From positions 146,986 through 210,985 of the forward strand of contig NZ_KE386629.1 of assembly GCF_000428145.1 (NCBI RefSeq): 64,000 bases of DNA, in the 5' to 3' direction. Shown here one piece after another: positions 51,357-59,399 of this stretch. The stretch's first letter is position 1, and each line of letters opens with the position of its first letter. The DNA is from Chitinilyticum litopenaei DSM 21440 (lineage in GTDB: Bacteria; Pseudomonadota; Gammaproteobacteria; Burkholderiales; Chitinibacteraceae). The notes under the pieces were generated by a model. That model was not told where the DNA came from, made no database searches, and was given only the letters and a program-made list of their open reading frames with translations. Position numbers and translations under genes: made by a program.

Positions 51357-52096
51357 CAGAAGCGGTAACCGTACTGCTGCATCACGGCACGGGCAGCGGG
51401 TGTTTTCAGGTAGTCGAGCAACGCACGCGCGCCGGCGCTGTTGACGCCGGGTTTCAGCAGAATCGCGTCCTGGCGGATGGGGTGGTGCAGCGTGGCCGGC
51501 ACAATCCAGACTGATCCTGCGCGCAGCTTGCCGTTTTCCATGATCTGCGACAGCGCGACAAAGCCGAAGTCGGCATTGCCTGTGGCGACAAACTGATAGG
51601 TCTGCGCGATGCTCTCGCCCTGCACCAGCTTGGGCGCGAGCGTAGCGTCGAGTTTCAGCGCCTGCAGCGTTTCCATCGCCGCCTGGCCGTAGGGGGCGGC
51701 TTTGGGGCTGGCGATGGCGAGTTTGCGAAAATTCGCCAGCTTCAGCACCGCGCCATCCTTGTCCACCGCACCGGCGAGGGGGCTCCACAGCGCGAGCTGG
51801 CCGGTGGCGTAGTTGAAGCGCGTGCCAGTGATGCCCAGGCCTTCCTGTTCTAGCTTCAGCGGCGTCGTGTCGTCCGCCGCCAGCAGCACCATGAAGGGTG
51901 CGCCGGCCCGGATCTGCGCGTAGAACTTGCCGGTCGCGCCGGAGGAAAGCTGCAGCGTGTGGCCGGACTGTTTCTCGAAACCGGGCGCGAGTTTCTGCAT
52001 TACCGGCATGAAGTTGGCGGCAACGGCGACGGGAATGGTGTCGGCGTGAGCGGCAAGCGGCAGGAAGGCAAACAGCAGCAGGGCAGGTAAGCGCAT
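51356..52096 (-). CDS. modA: Molybdate-binding periplasmic protein
   Basis: 246 residues from ATG 52096 (M-R-L-P-A-L-L-L-F-A-F-L-P-L-A-A-H-A). Signal peptide cut after A-H-A. Binds molybdate or tungstate in the periplasm. Family motifs: A-V-A-A-N-F, S-S-G-A-T-G-K-F-Y-A-Q-I and A-D-F-G-F-V-A-L-S-Q. No ModE box was recognised upstream; that region is filled by a family C repeat. Confidence 0.95.
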   Translation of the reverse strand: MRLPALLLFAFLPLAAHADTIPVAVAANFMPVMQKLAPGFEKQSGHTLQLSSGATGKFYAQIRAGAPFMVLLAADDTTPLKLEQEGLGITGTRFNYATGQLALWSPLAGAVDKDGAVLKLANFRKLAIASPKAAPYGQAAMETLQALKLDATLAPKLVQGESIAQTYQFVATGNADFGFVALSQIMENGKLRAGSVWIVPATLHHPIRQDAILLKPGVNSAGARALLDYLKTPAARAVMQQYGYRF

Positions 52097-52174
52097 GGCG
52101 GATTCTCGGCTGGATGCGGGGCGGCAAAGGTCTCCTTGATTGGAAATCCTTCTCTGCAAACCACAAAAACATTT

Positions 52175-52301
52175 TTGAACCACAGAGGGCACAGAGAAAA
52201 GCGGGAGCACCTCATCTGTATTACTCGGGATTTTGCTTCCTCTGTGTTCTCTGTGCCTCTGTGGTGAATTCGGGTTTTGCAGGGACATTCTGCCAATCAG
52301 G
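52175..52301. repeat. Dispersed repeat family C (CACAGAG), copy 2
   Basis: TTGAACCACAGAGGGCACAG at the left, CTCTGTGTTCTCTGTGCCTC and TGTGGTGAATTCGGG at the right, then TGCCAATCAGG. It fills most of the 356-bp gap between modA and the rhodanese gene. Confidence 0.85.
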
Positions 52302-52452
52302 AAAGGCCATACCCTAGCCGCAGACGCCATTGGCCGCAATACGCAGGATGGCCGCAGTCGGATGGTGGACGTGCGCGGCTTCGGGTAAAGTTGCGTCTTC
52401 ATGAACGGGGCGGCCAGCGGGCTGCCCCGTTGTCATTTGCAAAGGAAAAACC

Positions 52453-52776
52453 ATGCAGCATCTAAGCCCATTGCAGCTGGCCGACTGGCTGGCCGACGAA
52501 ACCCGCAGCAAGCCGGTGCTGCTCGACGTGCGCGAAGGCTGGGAAGTGCAGCACTGCGCGCTGCCGGGCATTACCCACATCCCCATGGGCGAAATCCCCG
52601 CCCGCCAGCAGGAACTCGACCCCGACACACCGACCGTGGTGATCTGCCACCACGGCGTGCGCAGTTATCAGGTGGCGATGTTTCTGGAGCGCAGCGGCTT
52701 CGAGACGGTGATCAACCTGACCGGTGGCGTTGCCGCCTGGGCCGACGAGGTTGATCAGGCGTTCCCGCGTTACTGA
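52453..52776 (+). CDS. Single-domain rhodanese (sulfurtransferase)
   Basis: 107 residues. Active loop C-H-H-G-V-R-S, with the catalytic Cys at about 67. L-L-D-V-R-E-G-W-E and G-G-V-A-A-W-A-D-E are the CH2A/B-type motifs. Small cytoplasmic sulfurtransferase, GlpE-like. AAAGGAAAAACC upstream. No linked partner. Confidence 0.92.
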   Translation: MQHLSPLQLADWLADETRSKPVLLDVREGWEVQHCALPGITHIPMGEIPARQQELDPDTPTVVICHHGVRSYQVAMFLERSGFETVINLTGGVAAWADEVDQAFPRY

Positions 52777-52865
52777 TAGCAAAGGTGAGAAATCGTTGCT
52801 GCGGGCTCGGCCGCAGGTCTGTGCGGCACGTTTCGCCGCGTCATGGCAATGCGAAAGAACCATTC

Positions 52866-52933
52866 CGTCATACCGGCGAAAGCCGGTATCCAGTGACGAT
52901 GCGGTCTGGATTCCGGCTTTCGCCGGAATAACG
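52866..52933. repeat. Dispersed repeat family A, copy after the rhodanese gene
   Basis: CCGTCATACCGGCGAAAGCC and GGCTTTCGCCGGAATAACG face each other around GTCTGGATTCC. Confidence 0.85.
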
Positions 52934-52974
52934 AACGTAGGCTTCGGCACGGTTTTTGTATGGAGATGCTTTAT

Positions 52975-53023
52975 GGGTATTGCCCTGTAGCCTTTTTTAT
53001 TGAATGGCTGCAGGGCTATACCC
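52975..53023. repeat. Palindromic repeat family B, copy 11
   Basis: GGGTATTGCCCTGTAGCC-TTTTTTATTGAAT-GGCTGCAGGGCTATACCC. It abuts the beta-lactamase stop codon. The minus frame reads G-I-A-L-Q-P-F-N-K-K-G-Y-R-A-I-P-I, the clearest consensus copy. Confidence 0.9.
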
Positions 53024-53024
53024 T

Positions 53025-53837
53025 TCAATTCTCCAGAATTCTCAGCGCGCGCAGGCTGGCCTTGGCGAGCTCGGCGCGCTTGGATAGTTCCCTCTTGGGC
53101 AGTTCATCGGTGCTGGTGATGTCCATATTGAGCGCAAAGGGGTAAACCCGGCCCGCGCGCTCGACCCAGCCGACGAACCAGCCGGTGCCGGGTTTGCTGC
53201 TGGTGGCCCAGCCGGTCTTGCCGTAGAGCACCCAGCCGTCACCGCTTTCCAGTCTGCTGATGTCGCGTACCGCCGCCTGTTGCGCGGCCGGATAGGGCAG
53301 GGTGCCTTGTGCCAAGTGCGCAAGGAAGCGGGTCTGTTCGATTGCGCTGATTCTCAGCACGCCATCCAGCCAGAAGCGTTCGAGATCCTTGCCGGTTCTG
53401 GCGTTGCCATAGCCGAGCCGCCGCAGCTGCTTTTGCTCGGCCGGCAGGCTGATGCGCCGGGCCAGCTCCTGATACGCCAGCACATTCGACGTGCTGATTG
53501 CCTGGCGCAGATTCATGTCCTGCTTCCAGCTGGGAAGAAACGCCGGCTGGCCCGCGTAGCGGAAGAACACTTCGTCGACGCCGGTTACCGCGCCGGTGTC
53601 GAGGGCGATCAGGCTGTGCGGAATCTTGAAGGTCGACGCCGGGCTGAAGCGGGTGGCGGCCCGTGCGGCATTGTGGCCGGTGAGGGTGTTGCTGGCCGGA
53701 TCAAGGACGACGAAGGTGCCGCGCACGCCGGCCTGGTCGAACAGCGCGGCGATCTGCGGGTCTTCACGGAATTCGGGGGCCGGGGCGGCATTGGCCAGGC
53801 CGAAGAGGGCCAGGGTCAGCAGCAGCAGGGTTTTCAT
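53025..53837 (-). CDS. Class D beta-lactamase (OXA-like)
   Basis: 270 residues from ATG 53837 (M-K-T-L-L-L-L-T-L-A-L-F-G-L-A-N-A). Periplasmic serine enzyme that opens beta-lactam rings. All class D motifs are present: S68-T-F-K71, S117-N-V119, Y143-G-N145 and K207-T-G209, and the F-W-L-D-G-V-L-R-I-S segment. The Lys71 is the residue carboxylated in OXA enzymes. The chromosomal setting between housekeeping genes and repeats, with ordinary GC content, suggests an intrinsic rather than mobile gene. Spectrum cannot be judged from sequence alone. Confidence 0.93.
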   Translation of the reverse strand: MKTLLLLTLALFGLANAAPAPEFREDPQIAALFDQAGVRGTFVVLDPASNTLTGHNAARAATRFSPASTFKIPHSLIALDTGAVTGVDEVFFRYAGQPAFLPSWKQDMNLRQAISTSNVLAYQELARRISLPAEQKQLRRLGYGNARTGKDLERFWLDGVLRISAIEQTRFLAHLAQGTLPYPAAQQAAVRDISRLESGDGWVLYGKTGWATSSKPGTGWFVGWVERAGRVYPFALNMDITSTDELPKRELSKRAELAKASLRALRILEN

Positions 53838-53974
53838 GGGCGAGAGTCTCGGGGGCAATCCCGCAGCATAAGGGAGTGGGGCGCTGGCCGGCTGTAAACA
53901 ATTGCGCTTGCCAGCCCGCCACCAGGGCATTGGCGCAGGTGCGGGGACAGAACAAGGTTCTCGGTATGATCATT

Positions 53975-54022
53975 GGGTATATTGCTGCGACCCTTTATCT
54001 GTAAAGGATTGAGTGGTATGGG
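53975..54022. repeat. Palindromic repeat family B, copy 12
   Basis: GGGTATATTGCTGCGACCC ... GGATTGAGTGGTATGGG. The minus frame reads P-I-P-L-N-P-L-Q-I-K-G-R-S-N-I-P-N. Next to the 7-bp tandem array. Confidence 0.7.
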
Positions 54023-54041
54023 TGTGAACGTATCCTGCAAC

Positions 54042-54111
54042 ACCTCACACCTCACACCTCACACCTCACACCTCACACCTCACACCTCACACCTCACACC
54101 TCACACCTCAC
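54042..54111. repeat. Tandem array of ten ACCTCAC units next to corA
   Basis: Ten perfect 7-bp units, 70 bp, overlapping the corA stop codon region (54108-54110). On the corA transcript the repeats read GTGAGGT. Confidence 0.97.
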
Positions 54112-55070
54112 AGCCAGCCCTTGCGGCGGAAGTACCAGTAGGGCGCGAAGCCGGAGATCACCATCAGCACCAGCGCGGCCGGGTAGCCCCAGGCCTGGGC
54201 GAGTTCCGGCATCTTGGCGAAGTTCATGCCGTAGATCGACGCGACCAGCGTCGGCGGCAGGAAGACCACACTGGCAATCGAGAAGATCTTGATGATCTTG
54301 TTCTGTGCCAGATTGATCAGGCCCATCACCGCATCCATCAGGAAGTTGATCTTTTCGAACAAAAACGCGCTGTGGTTGTTCAGCGATTCCAGGTCACGCA
54401 GGATTTCGCGCAGATTGTTTTCCTGCTCCGGGCCGAGCTGGCGGCTGCGCAGGAGAAAGGACAGCGCGCGACGCGTGTCCATCAGATCCAGCCTCACCTT
54501 GCCGTTGGTGTCTTCGTGGCCGGCCAGCGTCGCCAGCGCCTCGCCCATCAGCTCGTCGGTCATTTCATTGCTGCGATCCAGTACGCGGCGGCTGACGCCG
54601 TCGAGCTTGGCGTAGATGTCTTCGAGCACATCGGCGTCGTATTCGACGGCGGCGTCGTAAATCGCCAGCAGAATGTCCTGCGCCGTGGCGACAAAGCCCG
54701 GCTGCACGCGCGCGCGCAGGCGGAACAGCCGGATGACGGCCAGCTCCTCCTGGCGGATGGTCAACAGCCGCCCTTCATTGAGCAGGAAGGACACGGTGAC
54801 GTTGGATGATTCCTCGCCGTCGTTGTGCAGGAAAAACGAACTGATGTGCAGCCCGTTGTCGTCCATATAGCAGCGCGCCGATTCTTCCAGATCGAGCAGC
54901 TCTTCGTCTTCGGGCAGCTCCAGGCGGAAGACGCGCTGCACCAGTTCGCGCTCGTCGTCGGTCGGGTCGACCATGTCCACCCACAGCACCTCGGGGCGTT
55001 TCAGGTCGTCGGGGGTCAGTGCCGGCACCTGCATCAGCCGGCCAGCGCTCAGTACAAAAGCATTCAGCAT
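54108..55070 (-). CDS. corA: Magnesium/cobalt transporter CorA
   Basis: 320 residues. Pentameric Mg2+ channel. Cytoplasmic alpha-beta domain followed by long helices and two C-terminal membrane segments. The essential Y-G-M-N motif is present at the end of the first (I-Y-G-M-N-F-A-K-M-P-E), and the tail is basic (Y-F-R-R-K-G-W-L). Divergent from mgtE with a 107-bp shared promoter region. Its stop codon lies at the edge of a 7-bp tandem array. Confidence 0.96.
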   Translation of the reverse strand: MLNAFVLSAGRLMQVPALTPDDLKRPEVLWVDMVDPTDDERELVQRVFRLELPEDEELLDLEESARCYMDDNGLHISSFFLHNDGEESSNVTVSFLLNEGRLLTIRQEELAVIRLFRLRARVQPGFVATAQDILLAIYDAAVEYDADVLEDIYAKLDGVSRRVLDRSNEMTDELMGEALATLAGHEDTNGKVRLDLMDTRRALSFLLRSRQLGPEQENNLREILRDLESLNNHSAFLFEKINFLMDAVMGLINLAQNKIIKIFSIASVVFLPPTLVASIYGMNFAKMPELAQAWGYPAALVLMVISGFAPYWYFRRKGWL

Positions 55071-55177
55071 GTCACTTCTTCCCCCGTGTTGCGGCGCGGC
55101 GATTATACGCGCCGCGCTGTCATCAAGGGCTGTTAATATCGCGGGATTTCCCGCCAGACTCCCTGCAGAGCCCGCGC

Positions 55178-56614
55178 ATGACCGACCTTGCCCGCACTTC
55201 GCCCGACAGCCTGCACACCACGCTGCAGCAGGTCATGCGCCTGCTGGAGCGTCACCGGCTGATCGAGGGCATGGTGCACAAGCAGGACATGCCGCGCCAC
55301 GAGCTGGTCGAGCAGCTGGTGCACAAGCAGAATCTGGCCGAGCTGGAAAAGAAGCTGGCCAGCCTGCACCCCGCCGACATCGCGCACATTCTGGAAGCCT
55401 TGCCGCTGAATGACCGGGGTATGGTCTGGCAGCTCGTTGCCAGCAAGGATGAGGGCGAAGTACTGCTGGAGGTATCGGACGCGGTGCGCGAGTCGCTGCT
55501 CGCCGACATGGCGCCGCACGAGATTCTGGCTGCCACCAGCGAGCTGGACGCCGACGAGCTGGCTGACCTGATGCCCGATCTGCCGCAGGCCGTGCAGCAG
55601 GAGCTCTATACCTCGCTGGATGCCGCCGAGCTGGCACAGGTGGAAACCGCGCTGACCTACCGCGATGACGAGGTGGGCGCACTGATGGATTTCGACATGG
55701 TGACGATACGCGATGACGTCACCCTCGAAGTCGTGTTGCGTTATCTGCGCCGTTTCAGCGAATTGCCCAATCACACCGACAAGCTCTTCGTCATCGACGA
55801 ACGTCGCCAGATCAAGGGCGTGCTGCCGCTGGAGCAGTTGCTGCTGAACGACCCCGAGAAAGGCGTGGCCGCGGTGATGGCGACCGATGTGGTGGTGTTT
55901 CACGGTCACGACGATGCCAGCGATGCCGCGCAGGCCTTCAGCCGCTACGATCTGGTGTCCGCCCCGGTGCTTGACAGCAATGGTGTGCTGATCGGCCGCC
56001 TGACGGTCGACATGATGGTCGACGTGATCCAGGAGGATTCCGAGGCCGAAGTGCTGTCGCTGGCTGGCCTGAAGGACGAAGACCTGTTTTCCAGCGTGTG
56101 GTCGTCGGCCAAAAACCGCTGGCCCTGGCTGGCGCTGAACATTTGCACGGCCTTTCTCGCCAGCCGCGTGATCGGCGCTTTCGAGGCCACCATTGCGCAT
56201 CTGGTGGCGCTGGCCACGCTGATGCCGATTGTGTCGGGCATCGGCGGCAATACCGGTACGCAGACAATTACATTGATCATCCGCGGCATCGCGCTGGGGC
56301 AGATCAATGCCGGCAACGCGCCGCGCCTGCTGCTCAAGGAATCCGGCATCGCCCTGCTCAATGGCCTCTTGTGGGGCAGCGTGCTGGGGCTGATCGCCTG
56401 GCTTTTGTACCGGCAGATCGATCTCGGCCTGGTGATGATGGGGGCGATGGTGCTCAATCTGCAGGTGGCGGCGCTGGTCGGCATTCTCGTGCCGCTGACC
56501 ATGCAGAAACTCGGTCGCGACCCGGCCTATGGCTCCTCGGTGCTGCTCACCGCCATGACCGACAGCATGGGCTTTTTCATCTTCCTTGGCCTGGCGACCA
56601 TTTTCCTGATGTAG
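55178..56614 (+). CDS. mgtE: Magnesium transporter MgtE
   Basis: 478 residues from ATG 55178 (M-T-D-L-A-R-T-S-P-D-S-L). N-terminal MgtE domain with E-x-x-x-A-x-x-L-H-P-A-D-I-A-H-I-L-type sequence, two CBS domains (about 165-280), plug helix, then five membrane helices with G-I-G-G-N-T-G-T-Q-T-I-T and the C-terminal M-T-D-S-M-G-F-F-I-F-L-G. Divergent from corA, so two unrelated Mg2+ transporters share one control region. Confidence 0.96.
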   Translation: MTDLARTSPDSLHTTLQQVMRLLERHRLIEGMVHKQDMPRHELVEQLVHKQNLAELEKKLASLHPADIAHILEALPLNDRGMVWQLVASKDEGEVLLEVSDAVRESLLADMAPHEILAATSELDADELADLMPDLPQAVQQELYTSLDAAELAQVETALTYRDDEVGALMDFDMVTIRDDVTLEVVLRYLRRFSELPNHTDKLFVIDERRQIKGVLPLEQLLLNDPEKGVAAVMATDVVVFHGHDDASDAAQAFSRYDLVSAPVLDSNGVLIGRLTVDMMVDVIQEDSEAEVLSLAGLKDEDLFSSVWSSAKNRWPWLALNICTAFLASRVIGAFEATIAHLVALATLMPIVSGIGGNTGTQTITLIIRGIALGQINAGNAPRLLLKESGIALLNGLLWGSVLGLIAWLLYRQIDLGLVMMGAMVLNLQVAALVGILVPLTMQKLGRDPAYGSSVLLTAMTDSMGFFIFLGLATIFLM

Positions 56615-56687
56615 CAAGAAACCCTTCTCTGCAAACAAAAACCTCACCTGATTAAAAAGCTGTCTCAGCAAGCATTCACCAACAGCC

Positions 56688-56767
56688 CGTCATGCCGGCG
56701 AAGGCCGGCATCCAGACTGCAAACGTTTCGTTAACCCTTCTGGATTCCGGCCTTCGCCGGAATGACG
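56688..56767. repeat. Dispersed repeat family A, copy after mgtE
   Basis: CGTCATGCCGGCGAAGGCCGG with the mirrored TTCCGGCCTTCGCCGGAATG and ACGG; CTGGATTCCGG inside. Confidence 0.88.
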
Positions 56768-56805
56768 GCAAGAAAGCTGAGGAGTCTTGCTAATCAGGAA
56801 ACCTC

Positions 56806-56942
56806 TTGAACCACAGAGACACAGAGGAAACAAAATCCTGAGAAATGCGTTGGAGAAATGCGCAGTCGTGCTCCCGCTTTTCTCTGTGTTCTCTGTGTCT
56901 CTGTGGTTGATTTGGATTTTGCTGAGTTGTCTTGCCATTCAG
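56806..56942. repeat. Dispersed repeat family C (CACAGAG), copy 3
   Basis: TTGAACCACAGAGACACAGA ... CTCTGTGTTCTCTGTGTCTC, TGTGGTTGATTTGGA, tail CTTGCCATTCAGG. Confidence 0.88.
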
Positions 56943-57092
56943 GCTTCCTGATGCAGGAAGAAACCCGGCTGTTTCGCCTTCGCCACAGCACCTTTGTAAG
57001 CAAAAAAACGGTGTATCGAGCCGCGCACGGCATGCGTGCTGGCTTGTGAACAGATACCGCGAAAACAGCACTTGGCGGGCGGCTGTCAGGGT

Positions 57093-57106
57093 TTGATTTG
57101 CATCAA
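57093..57106 (+). promoter_or_regulatory. FNR/ANR box upstream of nrdD
   Basis: TTGAT-TTGC-ATCAA, a perfect FNR consensus (TTGAT-N4-ATCAA), 82 bp before the nrdD start. It predicts induction without oxygen. Confidence 0.85.
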
Positions 57107-57108
57107 TT

Positions 57109-57156
57109 TCTACATTATGTGGTGTCGCGGTAATACGATAAACACAATATATTGTG
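57109..57156 (+). promoter_or_regulatory. NrdR-type box pair upstream of nrdD
   Basis: The downstream box CACAATATATTGTG (57143-57156) is a perfect palindrome and fits the NrdR consensus. A weaker partner CTACATTATGTGGTG (57109-57123) lies about three helical turns upstream, the spacing usual for NrdR pairs. Placed between the FNR box and the start codon, they predict repression by NrdR. Confidence 0.72.
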
Positions 57157-57187
57157 CCTGAACGCAAACGCACTCAGGAGCACAAGC

Positions 57188-59185
57188 ATGGCCGGACACC
57201 CCGAATACGTCGTCAAGCGCGACGGGCGCACCGTTCCCTTTGACGCCACCAAGATCGCCAAGGCGCTGGCCCAGGCCGGCATGGCGACGGGGGAGTTCAA
57301 CGAAGCCAAGGCGCACCGCCTGACCGCGCTGGTGATCGAGCAGTTGCCGACCGATGCGGCGCCGACCATCGAGCAGATCCAGGATAACGTCGAAGAAATG
57401 CTGCTGGCGCTGGGCCACCTGAAAACTGCCCGTGCCTACATCACTTACCGCAGCCAGCGCGCCCGCGTGCGCGCCGACGTGCGCACCGTCGTCGACGTGG
57501 AAAGCTCGATCAACGAATACCTGGATCAATCCGACTGGCGCGTGAACGCCAATGCCAACCAGGGCTGGAGCCTGGGCGGGCTGATTTTGAACACCTCGGG
57601 CAAAGTGATCGCCAACTACTGGCTGAATCACGTCTACCCGCCCGAGATCGGCAATGCCCACCGCTCGGGCGCGGTGCACATCCACGATCTGGACATGCTC
57701 TCCGGTTATTGCGCGGGCTGGTCGCTGCGGCGGCTGCTGCACGAAGGTTTCAACGGCGTGCCCGGCAAGGTCGAGGCCAAGCCGCCGCGGCATTTCTCCG
57801 CCGCCATCGGCCAGATCGTCAACTTCCTTGGCACGCTGCAGAACGAATGGGCCGGCGCGCAGGCGTTTTCTTCCTTTGATACCTACCTGGCGCCCTTCGT
57901 GCGCGTCGACAATCTGTCGTACAGGCAGGTCAAGCAGTACATCCAGGAGCTGATCTACAACCTGAACGTGCCCAGCCGCTGGGGCACGCAGACGCCGTTC
58001 ACCAACCTGACCTTCGACTGGATCTGCCCGGAAGACCTGCGCGAGCAGATTCCCTACGTCGGCGGCGAGGAAATGCCGTTCAGCTACGGCGAGCTGCAGA
58101 CCGAGATGGACATGATCAACCGCGCCTACATCGAAGTGATGATGGAAGGCGACGCGATGGGCCGCGTGTTCACCTTCCCGATCCCGACCTACAACATCAC
58201 CAAGGATTTCGCCTGGGAGCATCCGAACACCGATCTGCTGTTCGAAATGACCGCCAAGTATGGCCTGCCCTACTTCCAGAACTTCGTGAATTCCGACCTC
58301 GAGCCGCACATGGTGCGCTCGATGTGCTGCCGCCTGCAGCTGGATCTGCGCGAACTCTTGAAGCGCGGCAACGGCCTCTTCGGTTCGGCCGAGCAGACCG
58401 GTTCGCTGGGCGTGGTGACCATCAACTGCGCGCGCATCGGTTTCGAATTCAAGGGCGACGAAGCCGGGATGCTGGCGCGGGTCGACGAGCTGCTGGAGAT
58501 GGCGAAAAACAGCCTCGACATCAAGCGCAAGGTGATCCAGCGCCTCATCGACGGCGGGCTGTATCCCTACACCAAGCGCTATCTCGGCACGCTGCGCAAC
58601 CATTTCAGCACCTTCGGCGTGAACGGCATCAACGAGATGATTCGCAACTTCACCAATGACGAATACGACATCACCGACCCGCGCGGCCATGCGTTCGCGG
58701 TGAAGCTGCTCGACCACATCCGCGCGAAGATCGCCGACTTCCAGGAAGAAACCGGCAACCTCTACAACCTGGAAGCCACGCCGGCCGAGGGCACGACCTA
58801 CCGCTTCGCCAAGGAAGACAGGAAGCGCTATCCGGGCATCATCCAGGCAGGCACGAGCGATCAGCCGTATTACACCAATAGCTCGCAGCTACCGGTGGGC
58901 TTCACCGACGATCCCTTCGAGGCGCTCACCCGCCAGGAAGAGCTGCAGCGCAAGTACACCGGCGGCACCGTGCTGCACCTGTACATGAACGAGGCGGTAT
59001 CCAGCGCGCAGGCCTGCAAGGCGCTGGTGCAGAAATCGCTGGCCGGCTTCCGCCTGCCCTACATCACGGTGACGCCGACCTTCTCGATCTGCCCGAAGCA
59101 CGGCTACCTGAGTGGTCACCACGAGTTCTGCCCGAAGTGCGACGCCGAGCTGATCGCCAGGAAACAGGCAAAGTGTTGCGAGTAA
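57188..59185 (+). CDS. nrdD: Anaerobic ribonucleoside-triphosphate reductase, large part (lacks its glycyl-radical domain)
   Basis: 665 residues from ATG 57188 (AGGAG upstream). Reduces NTPs to dNTPs without oxygen. N-terminal ATP-cone (about 5-95), then the ten-stranded barrel, with the catalytic Cys segment M-C-C-R-L-Q-L-D and N-S-D/S-M motifs. It ends with the zinc site C-P-K-H ... C-P-K-C, then D-A-E-L-I-A-R-K-Q-A-K-C-C-E and a stop. Ordinary NrdD proteins carry the glycyl-radical motif (R-V-x-G-Y) after this zinc site; here it is missing and is encoded by a separate gene 260 bp downstream. FNR and NrdR boxes precede it. Confidence 0.93.
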   Translation: MAGHPEYVVKRDGRTVPFDATKIAKALAQAGMATGEFNEAKAHRLTALVIEQLPTDAAPTIEQIQDNVEEMLLALGHLKTARAYITYRSQRARVRADVRTVVDVESSINEYLDQSDWRVNANANQGWSLGGLILNTSGKVIANYWLNHVYPPEIGNAHRSGAVHIHDLDMLSGYCAGWSLRRLLHEGFNGVPGKVEAKPPRHFSAAIGQIVNFLGTLQNEWAGAQAFSSFDTYLAPFVRVDNLSYRQVKQYIQELIYNLNVPSRWGTQTPFTNLTFDWICPEDLREQIPYVGGEEMPFSYGELQTEMDMINRAYIEVMMEGDAMGRVFTFPIPTYNITKDFAWEHPNTDLLFEMTAKYGLPYFQNFVNSDLEPHMVRSMCCRLQLDLRELLKRGNGLFGSAEQTGSLGVVTINCARIGFEFKGDEAGMLARVDELLEMAKNSLDIKRKVIQRLIDGGLYPYTKRYLGTLRNHFSTFGVNGINEMIRNFTNDEYDITDPRGHAFAVKLLDHIRAKIADFQEETGNLYNLEATPAEGTTYRFAKEDRKRYPGIIQAGTSDQPYYTNSSQLPVGFTDDPFEALTRQEELQRKYTGGTVLHLYMNEAVSSAQACKALVQKSLAGFRLPYITVTPTFSICPKHGYLSGHHEFCPKCDAELIARKQAKCCE

Positions 59186-59189
59186 AAGC

Positions 59190-59222
59190 AATCAACCACA
59201 GAGGCACAGAGAACACAGAGAA
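59190..59222. repeat. Half-copy of repeat family C
   Basis: ATCAACCACAGAGGCACAGA and GAACACAGAGAA, left arm only, directly after the nrdD stop. Confidence 0.75.
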
Positions 59223-59275
59223 TGCCGGGCAGGATTTTCGGGTGCCTGTTCGGCTTAGGCCCGAGCGAGAAGCGG

Positions 59276-59398
59276 TCAGCGGCGCGCAGAGCAGCGCAGG
59301 AACCGGAATTTACCGAGGTAAATGAGGATTCCGAGCAGCGCATAAGCGCCGATCACCGCTTCGCAGCCGGGCAGACCACTACCTTTTGTTGAGCCCAT
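59276..59398 (-). CDS. Candidate 40-residue membrane peptide antisense to the nrdD-nrdD2 gap
   Basis: Minus-strand frame from ATG 59398: M-G-S-T-K-G-S-G-L-P-G-C-E, then a hydrophobic run A-V-I-G-A-Y-A-L-L-G-I-L-I-Y-L-G, then basic K-F-R-F-L-R-C-S-A-R-R. The hydrophobic segment followed by positive charges is what a small inner-membrane protein looks like. No good ribosome binding site is seen, and the same stretch contains the perfect palindrome ATTTACC-GA-GGTAAAT (59308-59323), so it may instead be a conserved non-coding element. Confidence 0.25.
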   Translation of the reverse strand: MGSTKGSGLPGCEAVIGAYALLGILIYLGKFRFLRCSARR

Positions 59399-59399
59399 T

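Larger units (their letters stand above)
56615..57092. other. Repeat-filled gap between mgtE and nrdD
   Basis: Contains a family A copy (56688-56767), a TCTTGCTAATCAGG segment (56785-56798) and a full family C copy (56806-56942). No gene is supported. Confidence 0.6.

Noticed and set aside
52277..52465. Short frames through the family C and A repeats
   Set aside because: They are translations of dispersed repeats (H-R-E-H-R-type and A-G-x-T-type peptides), not genes.
54042..54111. CRISPR array
   Set aside because: Units are 7 bp with no spacers; this is a simple tandem repeat.
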